A stretch of 64,000 nt of DNA, from NCBI GenBank assembly GCA_016647705.1, contig CM028338.1, positions 20,667,577 to 20,731,576 on the forward strand, written 5' to 3'. Of this stretch, positions 1 to 10,193 are shown piece by piece (within the stretch, counting starts at the first letter, position 1; each line of letters begins with the position of its first letter). The notes under the pieces are model-generated. The model saw only the letters and a list, made by a program, of their open reading frames with translations. It ran no database searches and was not told where the DNA came from. The position numbers and the translations under genes were made by a program. This DNA is from Eucommia ulmoides. Lineage: Eukaryota > Streptophyta > Magnoliopsida > Garryales > Eucommiaceae.

Positions 1-1886
1 TCGAAAGTTCGTCCGTCTTTGCCTTCTAACTCGATAGCACCAAATGGATAAATATGCTTGATCCAGAAAGGTCCAGACCACCAGGACTTCAACTTTCCAT
101 GAAAGAGTCTCAGCCTTGAGTTAAACAACAGAACTTGTTGGCCTAGACTGAACTCCCTCCAGACTATCATTTTATTATGCCATCTCTTCGTTGTATCTTT
201 ATAAAGCTTGGCATTCTCATAAGTCTCGTGCCAGAATTCCTCAATTTCATTCAATTGGAGGAGACGTTGCTCACCAGAAGCCTTTAGGTCAAAGTTGAGT
301 TTCTTAATCGCCCAAAATGCATGGTACTCCAATTCAACGGGCAAATGACACGCTTTCCCAAATACTAATCTATACGGGGACATGCCAATCGGTGTCTTAA
401 AAGCCGTGCGGTTCGCCCATAAAGCATCATCATGCTTCACCACCCAATCCTTGCAATTAGTATGAACCGTTTTCTCCAGAATTAGCTTGATTTCTCAGTT
501 TGAAACTTCAACTTGGCCATTTATCTGTGGGTGGTATGGTAGCGCCACCTTGTGCCTAACCCCATATTTTGCCAACAAAGCACTAAGCATTTTGTTACAA
601 AAGTGGGTTCCCTCATCACTGATTAAGGCTCGAGGTGTCCCGAACCATGTCATGACATTTTATTGAAGGAACTTTAAATCCACTTTGGCATCATTGGTAG
701 GTGTTGCCACGGCCTCGACCCATTTGGACACATAATCCACCACTAACAGAATATACTCCTTGCCAAATGACGGCGAAAATGGCCCCATGAAATCTACGCC
801 CCACACATCAAACAACTCAAGCTCAAGAATAGACGTCAATGACAATTCATGCCATCTCGATATGTTACCCACCCTTTGACATCTATCACAGGTTTTCACA
901 AACGTGTACAAATCTTTCAACAAAGAAGGCCAGTAAAAACTTGATTGAAGTACTTTAGATGCTGTCCGAGTCACATCAAAATGGCTGCCACAAGATGATG
1001 AATGGCAATGGTAGAGAATACTAGCCATTTCCTCCTCCGAAACATATCTCCGGATCACCTGATCAACACATTTCTTGAATAGCAATGGCTCGTCCCATCG
1101 ATAATACTTTGCATCAAAATGAAATTTCTTCTTTTGGGCTCTAGTCAAATTAGGTGGTAACACATTACATGCAAGATAGTTCACAATGTTCGCATACCAA
1201 GGAAGTGTATTTTTAACTAAAAATAGTTGTTCGTCAGGGAATACTTCCATGATGCTAGACTCCTCACCAATGTCTTCTTCAATCAACCTTGACAAATGGT
1301 CGGCAACAACGTTCTCACTCTCCTTTTTACCCCTTATTTCAACATCAAACTCTTGCAATAGAAGAATCCACCTTATCAATCTCGGCTTGGCATCTTTCTT
1401 TGCGAACAAGTACTGGATAGCCGCGTGATCCGTGTAGACGATCACTTTTGACCCAATGATATAAGACCGGAACTTATCATAAGCAAAAACAACAGCTAGC
1501 ATTTCTTTCTCAGTCGTGGTGTAATTCTCCTGGGCATCATTCAATGTCTTACTTGCATAATAGATTAAGCAGAAGATCTTCTCCTTCCATTGGCCTAACA
1601 CCGCGCCAACGACATAGTCACTCGCATCGCACATAATCTCAAATGGCATCTCCCAGTCCGGAGCGATCATTATTGGAGCCGTGATCAACTTCTCCTTTAT
1701 CGCCTTAAAAGCCTTAATACAAGCCTCATTGAATTCAAATGAAGTATCCTTCTCAAGAATGTGACATAACAGCTTCACCGTCTTCGAGAAGTCCTTAATA
1801 AAGCGCTGGTAAAAGCCGGCATGCCCCAAGAAACTTCGAACTCCTTTCACATTAATCGGTGGCGGAAGCTTCTCAATCATTTCAAT
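1..1886 (-). pseudogene. RNase H and integrase domains of element 1 (with stop codons)
   Basis: This is the C-terminal part of the Athila-type pol. It starts after a stop at 1887 and opens with the RT thumb/connection (residues 1-60 of the 1880-660 stretch). RNase H follows, with CDASDY near 1630 and the TTEKEML block. Next is the integrase zinc finger (YHCH... then [11 protein letters not shown] near 880) and the core (DVWGVDF near 810, ISDEGTHF near 630, NGQVEVSN near 500), which supplies the D, D and E positions. In-frame stops lie at about 660 and 496; the second fits a CpG-to-TpA type change of CGA. The C-terminal motif [10 protein letters not shown] lies near 100. Integration and RNA-strand removal would be its jobs, but it cannot yield a full-length protein. 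Confidence 0.88.
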
Positions 1887-2954
1887 CTATGCTCGGTCTA
1901 CCTTAAGCCCCTTGAAAGAGACTCGATGACCCAAAACGATCCCCTCTTTAACCATAAAGTGACACTTCTCCCAATTAAGAACTAAATTCTTCTTCTCACA
2001 TCGGTCAAGAACAAGCACCAAATTGTATAGACAGTGATCAAAAGACGACCCAAAGACTGAGAAGTCATCCATGAAGATTTCCATTTTCTCTTCCACCATA
2101 TCAGAAAATATTACTATCATACACCGTTGAAAATTTTTCGGTGCATTGCAAAGGCCAAACGGCATACGTCTATAAGCAAATGTCCCATACGGGCATGTGA
2201 AAGTAGTATTTTCTTGGTCCTCCGGTGTAATGGCTATTTGATTGTAACCTGAATAGCCGTCAAGAAAGCAATAGTACTCATATCCAACTAATCGATCAAG
2301 CATTTGGTCAATGAAAGGGAGAGAAAAATGATCCTTCCTCGTTGCCTTATTCAATCTTCTATAATCAATGCACACATGCCATCCCGTGATGGTCCGTGTA
2401 GGAATAAGGTCGTCCTTATCATTCTTCACCACTGTCATACCTCCTTTCTTGGGCACCACTTGCACCGGGCTAACCCACTCACTATCGGATATAACATATA
2501 TAATGCCCTCATTCAAGAGCTTCAACACCTCCGCTCTCACCACTTCTTTCATAACTGGATTTAGCCGCCGTTGATGTTTAATGGGGGGTTTGAACGCATC
2601 CTCCATCAAAATCTTATGCATGCAAACCGAAGGGCTAATTCCTTTGATATCCGATATAGACCAAGCAAAAGCAGATCGATGCCTCTTCAAGATTCTCAGT
2701 AACTTACTCTCCTCTTCTTCCATCAAAGATAATGAAATTATAACCGGATTGGTTGAATTCTCTCCCAAAAAGATATACCGAAGATGCTCCGGTAATTGCT
2801 TGAGTAATAATCCACCGTGAGGCAGATTTGATTTCTCGGGAGAGTTTTCAACTTCTTCAATCTCTGCCACATGAATAGGATCCTTTTCGTCTTTAGATTG
2901 AGCATCCAAAGTCAGCACGTAGTCCACAACATCAAGTTCCGTGGTAGAGCCTTC
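1887..2954 (-). pseudogene. Reverse transcriptase domain of element 1
   Basis: The stretch holds the protease-RT linker and a nearly complete gypsy reverse transcriptase. Visible blocks are SEWVSPVQVVPKK, CIDYRRLNKATRKDHF, FLDGYSGYNQI, TFAYRRMPFGLCNAP and the catalytic FMDDF (near 2060), followed by LGHRVSFKGL. The two metal-binding aspartates of the DD pair are present. It is bounded by a stop at 1887 (aligned to a lysine codon in element A) and a stop at about 2952 (aligned to glutamate). Both are single-base changes in an otherwise open frame shared with gag and integrase. It would copy the element RNA into DNA in cytoplasmic particles if intact. Confidence 0.9.
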
Positions 2955-4055
2955 CTATTCAAGATTCCCCATAGATAAGGAATTTGTGAGAATATGCTCT
3001 AACGAATCCGTCTTCATATTTGCAAGAAAGAACTCCCTCACGCAAGAGTCCACAACGTCAACTCGATTGCAATTGGGAAGTTCATCCGAAAAGTTTATAG
3101 TTTTAAAAATGTTGAACCTTATATCTTCATCATTCACTCTTAACATCAGATTTCCATTATGCACATCAATTAAGGCCTTTCCCGTTGCAAGGAAAGGTCT
3201 TCCTAGAATGATCAGGATTTCTCTATCTTTTTCCATTTCTAGCACAACGAAATCCAACGGAAATATGAATTTGTCTACCTTCACTAGCACATCCTCAATG
3301 ATACCTTTAGGATAGGTTAACGAACGATCCGTTATTTGAAGAGAGATCGTTGTTGGCTTTGCACTCCCAAGTCTTAACTTCCGATAAACAGAAGAAGACA
3401 TCAAATTAATACTCGCCCCAAGATCACAAAGAGCCTTATCAAAATGAGATTTCCTGATAGTACACAGAATTGTGAAACTATCCGGATCCTTCAATTTGGT
3501 AGGCAACTTCCTTTGTAGTATTGCACTACACTCCTTTGTTAGCTTTACCGTTTCGTACTCCTCCAACTTTCTCTTCTTTGTCATAATGTCTTTCAAGAAC
3601 TTGCCATAGTTGGGCATTTGCTCCAATCCATCCGCAAAAGGAATGTTAATGTGGATTTTCTTGAAAATTTCAAGAAAATTTTCAAATTGGGCATCCAACT
3701 TCCTCTTTTGAAATCTTTGAGGATATGGAAATGCGGTTACTAGAATCGGTGAATTTTCTAAAAATGTTACTTGCCCCGGCATCACCCTTTCATCTCTTCT
3801 TCTCTCCTCAACTTTCTCTTGGTTCTTATCCTCATTCAAGTCTTCACTCGGCTTCTCATTTCTTTTATCGATTTTTACTTCAACTTCCTCCTCCGCAATT
3901 GTTCTTAGTTCATCATGATGAAACTCATGACTCACTCTCGGCTCGTTTTCCATAGGTTTGCTTACTTCCACTTCTCTTCCGCTCCTCAACTTAATCGTCT
4001 TGCATTCCCTAGGGTTGGTTTCCATGTTGCTTGAAAACTTCCCCTTTTGTTGCTC
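2955..4055 (-). pseudogene. Retroviral-type aspartic protease region of element 1
   Basis: The 356-residue open stretch begins METNPRE, a conserved junction just after gag in Athila elements. It continues with a charged Glu/Lys-rich linker, then IPCTI-like and LCDLGASINLM near 3420. DLGAS is the Athila version of the aspartic protease D-S/T-G active site, and IILGRPFLATG further on fits the flap/C-terminal block. The protease would process the Gag-Pol polyprotein. A stop between 4025 and 4056 separates it from gag in the same frame, where homologues have a sense codon. Confidence 0.85.
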
Positions 4056-5342
4056 TTAGATGGACCTAGCAAGCTGTGCGATTTGAGTTTCTAAAGACTT
4101 CACTGTGGCATTAGTGTTTGTACAAGTTGTATCGATTAAGTCAAGCCGTGTTTCATGTTTGTTCAGTCGTTTATGCGTCTCACGCATCATAGTCTGAGTC
4201 TCCTTCATAAACGAACCCAAGACTTCATCCAAATTTGATTTTGGATTATGCATTGGTGGTTGTTGCATTTGACGATTGGATTGCATCAAATATCCCAAAG
4301 ATTGATTTCCATATCCCGGAGGTGGCCGCAAAGAGTTCTGATTGTTCGCATATGAGAAGTTCTCATGTTTGTGAAGTCTAGGATTGTAATGAGTTGGAAT
4401 ATTGGTAGCGGGCCTGAAAGTATAGGCTCGATTGTTTAGAAAGTGGCATTTCTCGAATTCATTATCCAATCCGGATTGAGAACAACTTGCTGCAATCTCC
4501 TCCCTTTGACTTGACAAAGTGCCTTTTGTAGACATGGCGACCAATTGATCCGAGAGCTTGGACACTTGGGCCGATAACGTTGCAATATGGTCAGATTCTT
4601 GGATAGAAGAGACCCGTCTTCCTGTGTTCCTCTCATTCGGCCATTGATAATTGTTAGCCACCATTTCTTCCAATAGTGCATTAGCTTCGGTCGGGGTTTT
4701 GGATAACAACGATCCCCCTGAGGCAGCATCAACGATCGTTCTGGTTTGGCCATCCAACCCGTTGTAAAACAATTGGGTTTGAAACCAATCTTGATACCCG
4801 TGTTGGGGGCACCTTCGCAATAGATTCTTGAATCGCTCCCACACCTCGAATAACGGCTCAAAGTCTCTCTTAAGAAACTGCTCAATCTCGCCTTGGAGTT
4901 GAGAAGTCTTTGAAGGTGGAAAGAACTTAGTGAGGAACCTTTGTGCAATGTCCTCCCAAGTATTAATGCTCCCCGGTTGTATCGATTGGAACCAACCCCT
5001 TGCTTGATCTCGTAAAGAGAAAGGAAATAACCTCAACCGTATGACATCTTCGGCAACACCATTTATCTTTACAGTGTCACAAATCTCGAGAAAGGTTGCC
5101 AAGTGGACGTTAGGATCTTCATGAAGATTTCCGCCATACTGGTTTTACTGAACCATATGGATTAGGGCGGGCTTCAACTCAAAATTATTTGCTTGGATCG
5201 GCTGCCTCCGGATCCCTGAATAGTTATCCAGCATTAAAGGTCAATAATAGTCCCTAAGGACTCGTTGTGGTCACTCTTGCTCTGGAGGCTGGAGTGCGTG
5301 TGGCTCCAGCGGTTGCGGAACATTTTCACGTCCTCCGGCCAT
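4056..5342 (-). pseudogene. Gag (capsid-type) region of element 1 with three in-frame stops
   Basis: I place the start at 5342 because the frame from that ATG (MAGGREN) continues directly into the core, and element B has an equivalent start. In-frame stops lie near 5271, 5237 and 5148. From 5102 down to 4056 the frame is open for 348 codons. The retrotransposon gag core includes LRLFPFSLRDQARGWF, IQPGSINTWEDIAQRFLTKFF and a PQHGYQDWF block. A coiled-coil-like tail near 4200-4060 (MKETQTMMRE, IDTTCTNTNATVKSLE) follows. No CCHC zinc knuckle is visible. Two of the three stops fit cytosine deamination (CGA to TGA, CAA to TAA) and the third fits TGG to TGA. Confidence 0.85.
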
Positions 5343-5523
5343 AGTGGTAGCTTTCTATTCTTTCTGTTTACCAATACGTTGACTACGCTGTATGAATTGC
5401 TTAGTACAAACAAATAAATCAAATAAACAAATGAATTGAATGAAATTAAAAGCAAAAGAATTTTCGTGATTAACATTCAACTACTTGATCACAATATCAA
5501 CTCAATTGAAAAACTCCGTGAAT

Positions 5524-5541
5524 TCCCCAGCAACGGCGCCA
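5524..5541 (-). promoter_or_regulatory. Primer-binding site, tRNA-Asp type
   Basis: On the minus strand the 18 bases read TGGCGCCGTTGCTGGGGA. This matches the 3' end complement of plant tRNA-Asp with one difference (GCT for GCC). It lies six bases inside the LTR end, as usual for Athila elements. Confidence 0.85.
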
Positions 5542-5547
5542 AAAACT

Positions 5548-7132
5548 TGTACGCACGAGGAGTTCATCATCGTCCTCGCGGTATTGACTACTCGCAAGTA
5601 TACGAGGTCTAGTTTTAATATAATGGATCTTATAAGATTTGATATCATTCCACTGGGAAACACGTGTAACTTGGTTGAGTATCGTGATTAAAATAGTTTC
5701 ATATTATCTCGACTAATCAAAATTTGTTTGTATTCTATTTAATCTATTAAGATAAATTACAACTATTAGGCTAGTTTTAATTACACTAATTACTTAGGTA
5801 TTGATTTCTTTCACATAATGCATAATTGACATCATTAAGTTAGTTATAATGGTTTTTATCTATTCCAACAATCTCTGTATCGATAACTCATCCGCTACCT
5901 CTCCCGAGTGTAAGACGGGGGATTACATGATTTCGTGTCAACAAAGAAGTTTCCCTCAACACCTTAACAACGCTAGGTCGCGTGAGTTTTAAGCCAACGT
6001 CATGGATTGCATATATTCTAACGCCCTCCCGGGTCGTTAGAACGTCACGTTGCATTTACCCTAGTTCGAATTCAGGGTTACCTCTCTCTAGTGTCAAATC
6101 CCGTATTCTCGGTTTATCAATACAAACATAATATCAAGAATAACGATAAACAGAATCGGATTTAGATAAACAACACGTTAAAGTAACATTAATTCATTCA
6201 ACTTAACATTTACATGATTCCAACTACACTTAAGTAACATTTAACTAATACTACAAGAACTTAGCCATATACCATACAAAATAAGAGGGATTCAACATTA
6301 TTAGATATGAAAAAGTAATTACAAAGATAAAAACAAGCGAAGAACAATCAAATCTGAAAGTGAAACGATCCACTGTCGCTAATGATCGATCCGCAAGTGA
6401 TTTGTCTTTGCCCGAATGATGAATCTCCTCCTTGATCTCCAAAATATAGCTTAAGAACTCTCTACTAGGGTTAGGGTTCATCAACAACCTTTTTCAGACG
6501 TGGGAAATGGGTATGTATAGGCCAAAGGTTTCAAAATATCTAAACCAATATTTTGCCCTGTTCTGCGAAATTTGCCTAGGCGGAGTTTAAGTCAGTTAGA
6601 AATCCGCCTAGGCGATGGTTTATCCGCCTGGGCGGAGGACTAACTTCTTCGTCTTCTTTCATTCTGGCAGATTTTTGCCTAGGCGGTGGAAACTTCGCCT
6701 AGGCGGATTTTAGCATTTAAGCACTTCCAGCATTTCAGACTTCCAGCATTCTGACGAAATTCCGCCTAGGCGGTGTAAACTTCACTTAGGCGGATTTCAA
6801 CGTTTCAGTACTTCCAACCTTCTGACGGATTTTCACCTAGGCAGTGGAAACTTCGCCTAGGCGGATTTCAACATTTCAGCTGTTCAACCTTCTGACGGAT
6901 TTTCGCCTAGGCGGTGGAAATTTCGCCTAGGCGGATTTCTGCTATTCTTGAAACCTCCATTTTTTTTTTATCTTTTAGCTACCATTTTTTCCACCATTTC
7001 GCTCAGTTTGTCGATTGTTTACGTCCCTACTCCTAACTTATAAAAATAGCTAAAAAGATATTAAAACTTAAATAAAATACTCGAAAACTGGCAAATTCAG
7101 TTTAGAAATAGATAAGTATTTTACACCTATCA
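5548..7132 (-). repeat. 5' LTR of element 1 (about 1.6 kb)
   Basis: On the minus strand the LTR starts TGATAGGTGTAAAATAC at 7132 and ends ...GTACA at 5548, next to the primer site. It shares its first about 60 bases and the later block around 'gtttgacactcgggagaggtaacccc' type sequence with the LTRs at 32615, 36618, 42101 and 55837. It carries a palindrome array at 6551-6950. The matching 3' LTR is outside the window, so insertion age cannot be estimated here. Confidence 0.88.
6551..6950. repeat. Palindromic minisatellite in LTR, core CCGCCTAGGCGG
   Basis: At least ten copies of a self-complementary core (GCCTAGGC within CCGCCTAGGCGG) occur in pairs. From about 6680 they form a tandem repeat with a period of 70-71 bases: the word CTGACG recurs at 6751, 6822 and 6892. 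The paired palindromes within a unit are separated by about 14 bases. Confidence 0.9.
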
Positions 7133-8000
7133 AACCATAGAAAAAAAAAATCAGAATATATTTGAAAGAGTTCAGATTTGTTTTTTTATGAGAAACAACT
7201 ATGTATATCAAGAATAATTATCCACAAATATAACAAAATAGCGAGCACCACCCATTGTTGCATGAGGAAAAGGCTCCCAAACATCAGAATGTACTAAATC
7301 AAAAGGTGCAAGGGAAACAGACAGACTCTCATTAAAAGGTAAAGCTAGTTGTTTTGCAAGTTGACAATGAATATAATGAAAAAACTCATGCTGAAATGAA
7401 CTTAATTGACCACTAGAATAAGATAACAAGGACAGCTAGATGAAGTATGATCTAACCAAGAGTGCCACAATTTCATGGGTGAGAGTGCTGGGGTGGATGC
7501 AGCTAATTGGTTTGGTGATGATGATGATGGGACTTTGAGGTGAGTGAGCTCAAAGATGCATTCAACTTTACGGCCGGTTCTAAGGAGTTTTCCTGTATGA
7601 GGATCCTGCATACGACAATCAGTAGAAGAAAAATGCAAATCAAGTCCAAGATCACATAATTGTCCAACAGGTATAAGATTAAGCGTAAGATTATGGACCA
7701 AATATGTATCATGGAGAGATAAGTAAGAACTGTCAATATGTCTAGTGTGGCTAACCAATATATTTGATCTATTGGCAGTGTGAATAGTAGATGCATGTTC
7801 ATCATGGGTTTTAGAGGAAAAGATAAAGGTATAAGATGTCATGTGATTGTAATAGGCATAATCAACATATCATTGAGATCTACCTGGTGTAGCTGACATG
7901 GCTATATTGTTGCCAGTTTTAGTTAGAGCCTCCATAGGCATGGTACATAAACCACTCCAATCAGGTGGAGAGCTTGATGAAGTTGATGTAGTACTAGTGG
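7133..8000 (-). pseudogene. Copia protease, gag-pre-integrase and integrase N-terminus
   Basis: A copia-type protease remnant lies near 7850, reading VDYAYYNHMTS where D-S-G/A-type residues are expected, so the active-site serine is gone. The gag-pre-integrase block follows: LIPVGQLCDLGLDLHF, then DPHTGKLL, then LWHSWLDH. The integrase begins with CQLAKQLALPF, FDLVHSDVWEPF and FVIFVDNYS near 7215. Frameshifts split these pieces near 7420 and 7180. The reading can be followed across 7208-7133 (KSELFQIYSDF in another frame), which puts element 1 inside the integrase core. Confidence 0.82.
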
Positions 8001-8928
8001 CTACAGTAGTACCATTCTTTGGCTTGGAATAAGATCAGTTGTGAGAGCCTCGAGAGCAATATTGGTTCCTATTTGATTGATTTCTAGAAGGAAGTTTAGA
8101 GCAGTCTGCAAGATAGTGACCCGGTTCTCTGCAGACCTTACACAGGCAAGAAGGAAATTTGAGCAAATCATGCCCTTGTGAATGATAATACTTACTATAT
8201 AAGGGCTTTTAGGATAGGTTGGCCTTGGCAGCTGGTGTGGTAGGAGCAACTAGTGCTGTAAGGGTAACATCTGTATGTGATTCTTGTAAAGTGACAAGAC
8301 ATATTTTCTCATTGAGTAGATCAGAAAGGACGTCGTTTAGGGAAGATGTCGTACTCCGGTGTAGGATTGGAGCTCGTATAAGCTCAAATTCCTCTCTCAA
8401 GCCTATCAGGAATTGCATAATGCATGTCTCAGTTCAGTACTTTCTATGAACGTCAGCGTCTTTTGTGTATTTCCAGATTGGCTCAGTGATAGCCAACTGG
8501 TTCCACACGGCAGTCATCTGAGATCAAAAACTATTGACAGTTTGCCTAGGGTCTTGGCGCATGCTATGAAGGGTAGAAAGAAGGCAATACTGATTTGAAA
8601 TGTCTGCCTTGGTGTAGTGGTGCTGGAGAAGATCTCAAACTTCTTTCGCTATCTGGAGTGTATCTAATTGAAGTTTGATCTTTCAGATGATGATAGTGGC
8701 ATGGAATCATGTGAGAATTTGGTGATTGTTGCTATCTCAGTCCTCTAGACGGTTAATGTATTTGGCATCATCTTCGTCGTCATTCTTCTTGGGTTCAGTA
8801 ATATCTCCAATCACGAAACGCCACAATTTCCATCCACGAAGGAAATTAGACATTTCTTGGGTCTACACGACATAATTAGATTCATCCAGAATAGTAGTGA
8901 AAACCCGGGGTAAGTCTGAGGCAGCCAT
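8001..8928 (-). pseudogene. Copia Gag with CCHC zinc knuckle
   Basis: The start is set at ATG 8928 (MAASDLPRV), followed by a typical copia gag N-terminus (YVVWTQEMSNFLRGWKLW, FVIGDITEP). The central gag block is QFLIGLREEFELIRAPIL near 8400. A zinc knuckle lies near 8130-8090: CKVCREPGHYLADC has exact C-X2-C-X4-H-X4-C spacing. At least four in-frame stops and one or more frameshifts break it. Gag would form the particle and bind RNA. Confidence 0.82.
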
Positions 8929-9710
8929 AGGCGCAAAGAAAGAGGTGAACCGGTGTAGAAACCACACAAATATAAAATGAAGTATATTATGTGAGCCTCA
9001 AATCACAAAACGGAGGCCAAATAGAATCGGAACGTCGAAAAATCCTAGGAACTGGTCCAACTTTGCAGAAAACCAGTCTAAAAATGTCTGAACCAGTTAA
9101 ATGAAGTTACCTTAAAAAAACCGGTGACGTGGTAGGGGCCTGGTTGACTGGCATTGACGTGGCGATTAACAGATGATGTGGTGATCAACAAGTTGACGTG
9201 GCACTAAAGTGGCGCTGATGTGTCACTGAGGTGGCGCTGACTGTACATGATTAGGGTTGACGTGGCGATGGGAATAACTAGCAGGCCCGTGAATTTAAGA
9301 GCAAACAAAAGCAGGGGCTTCTGGCCTCGCGTGGGAGCGCGTGCGACTTCAGATGGCGGTGAGTTTTACGTAGTTTGAATCGTCTCGTCGAGCCGGTTCT
9401 GGTAGTATATTGTGATATTGATTTAGAGCCTTGGTTGAAGCAGTAAAGCCCAAAATCCGAGACAACGAAGCTTAGTGGTGGTGCAGGCTATGGGAGGCGT
9501 GTGAGGGATCGTTGATACTTCAATGACAGTGATTTTGGTGGTATTGTGTTCGTTTTTGCAAGACGAAGACGATGGTGTGGTGGTTGTTGATACCGGAGTG
9601 ATGATGAGGCCTATAATAGCGATGAAAACAACGCGAGATTTGAGATGGTGGCAGCGGAATCTTTAGAGTTGCAGATTTTTTTTTAGAGAGAACAGGTCTA
9701 AGAAAAACTT
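8929..9710. other. Copia leader region, no gene seen
   Basis: This is the untranslated leader between the gag ATG and the decayed primer site. It contains a cluster of short repeats of the type GACGTGGCG/TGACGTGGC between about 9125 and 9260. No convincing ORF was found on either strand. Confidence 0.45.
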
Positions 9711-9985
9711 ACTCTTGATAATATGTTAGGAGGTTCCAATTTAAAACTATATGGTGTTAAGTGGAGTAATTTCTTTGATTTAAATAGTGATTTGAGAACT
9801 CTCAGATGAGCGATATGGAACAGAAATTTAACACTATTTTTTATTTCATTGCTTCCTGAAACAGGTACAACCGTATGAACTACATTGTCAGTTGATTGCC
9901 TTTGAAAAGGTACCACAAAGCTCTTTGTGGAAGTTCTACTGAATCAGAATTCTGTCAATTAAACTTAGAGTTCTTTACATAATAA
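9711..9985 (-). repeat. Probable copia 5' LTR end and decayed tRNA-Met primer site
   Basis: On the minus strand, CCTAACA (9730-9724) is followed by TATTATCAAGAGT. This resembles the usual copia arrangement ...TAACA then TGGTATCAGAGC, the initiator tRNA-Met primer site, with several changes. The LTR would run rightward from 9724; its outer end is unclear and may coincide with the foldback boundary near 9985. Confidence 0.45.
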
Positions 9986-10160
9986 ATATTTTTTTAAAAC
10001 ATAATTCCTGACACCACGCAACTTTAAACTTATTTACGAAGGTCGAGTATCCTAGCGGTGCGAAGGATGGGACCACTTTGGTCCTGGCGTTCAGAACGCC
10101 CGGACTGTTTGCAATTTTTCTTTTTAAACGCCAGGACCAAACAAATAAAAAACAATTTGG

Positions 10161-10193
10161 TTTGGTCCCGGCGTTGTGAACGCCGGGACCAAA
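10161..10193. repeat. Perfect 15-bp stem hairpin in the foldback arm
   Basis: The 15-base arm TTTGGTCCCGGCGTT is followed by a GTG loop and the exact complement. The right arm has a degraded version at about 12492-12526, and 10105-10140 holds a looser relative. Confidence 0.9.

Larger units (their letters stand above)
1..7132 (-). mobile_element. Athila-type Ty3/gypsy retrotransposon (element 1), 3' end outside window
   Basis: Read on the minus strand, the order is 5' LTR (7132-5548), tRNA-Asp type primer site, gag, protease, reverse transcriptase, RNase H and integrase. The window ends just before the pol C-terminus is complete, so the 3' region and 3' LTR lie to the left. The RT signature FMDDFSVFG, the gag block around ARGWF, the gag-protease linker and the primer site are typical of the Athila lineage. 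The element lies inside the integrase gene of a copia element that resumes at 7133. The whole gag-pol is in one frame from 5342 to 1; only nonsense codons break it, which suggests a fairly young but dead copy. Confidence 0.9.
7133..9985 (-). mobile_element. Ty1/copia retrotransposon relic, 5' half
   Basis: Minus-strand order from the right: possible LTR (9985-9724), decayed initiator-tRNA-Met primer site, long leader, gag with a zinc knuckle, protease remnant, gag-pre-integrase region and the start of integrase. Integrase is interrupted at 7132 by element 1, so the rest of pol should resume beyond the left edge of the window. Confidence 0.8.

Noticed and set aside
2304..2820. Plus-strand ORFs opposite the RT of element 1
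   Set aside because: Antisense shadows of conserved pol codons; the same shadows appear opposite element A at 51768-51974.
6551..6950. Possible CRISPR-like array (regular palindromic repeats)
   Set aside because: Spacing of 70-71 bases includes conserved, not unique, spacers, the place is inside an LTR, and the DNA is plant nuclear.
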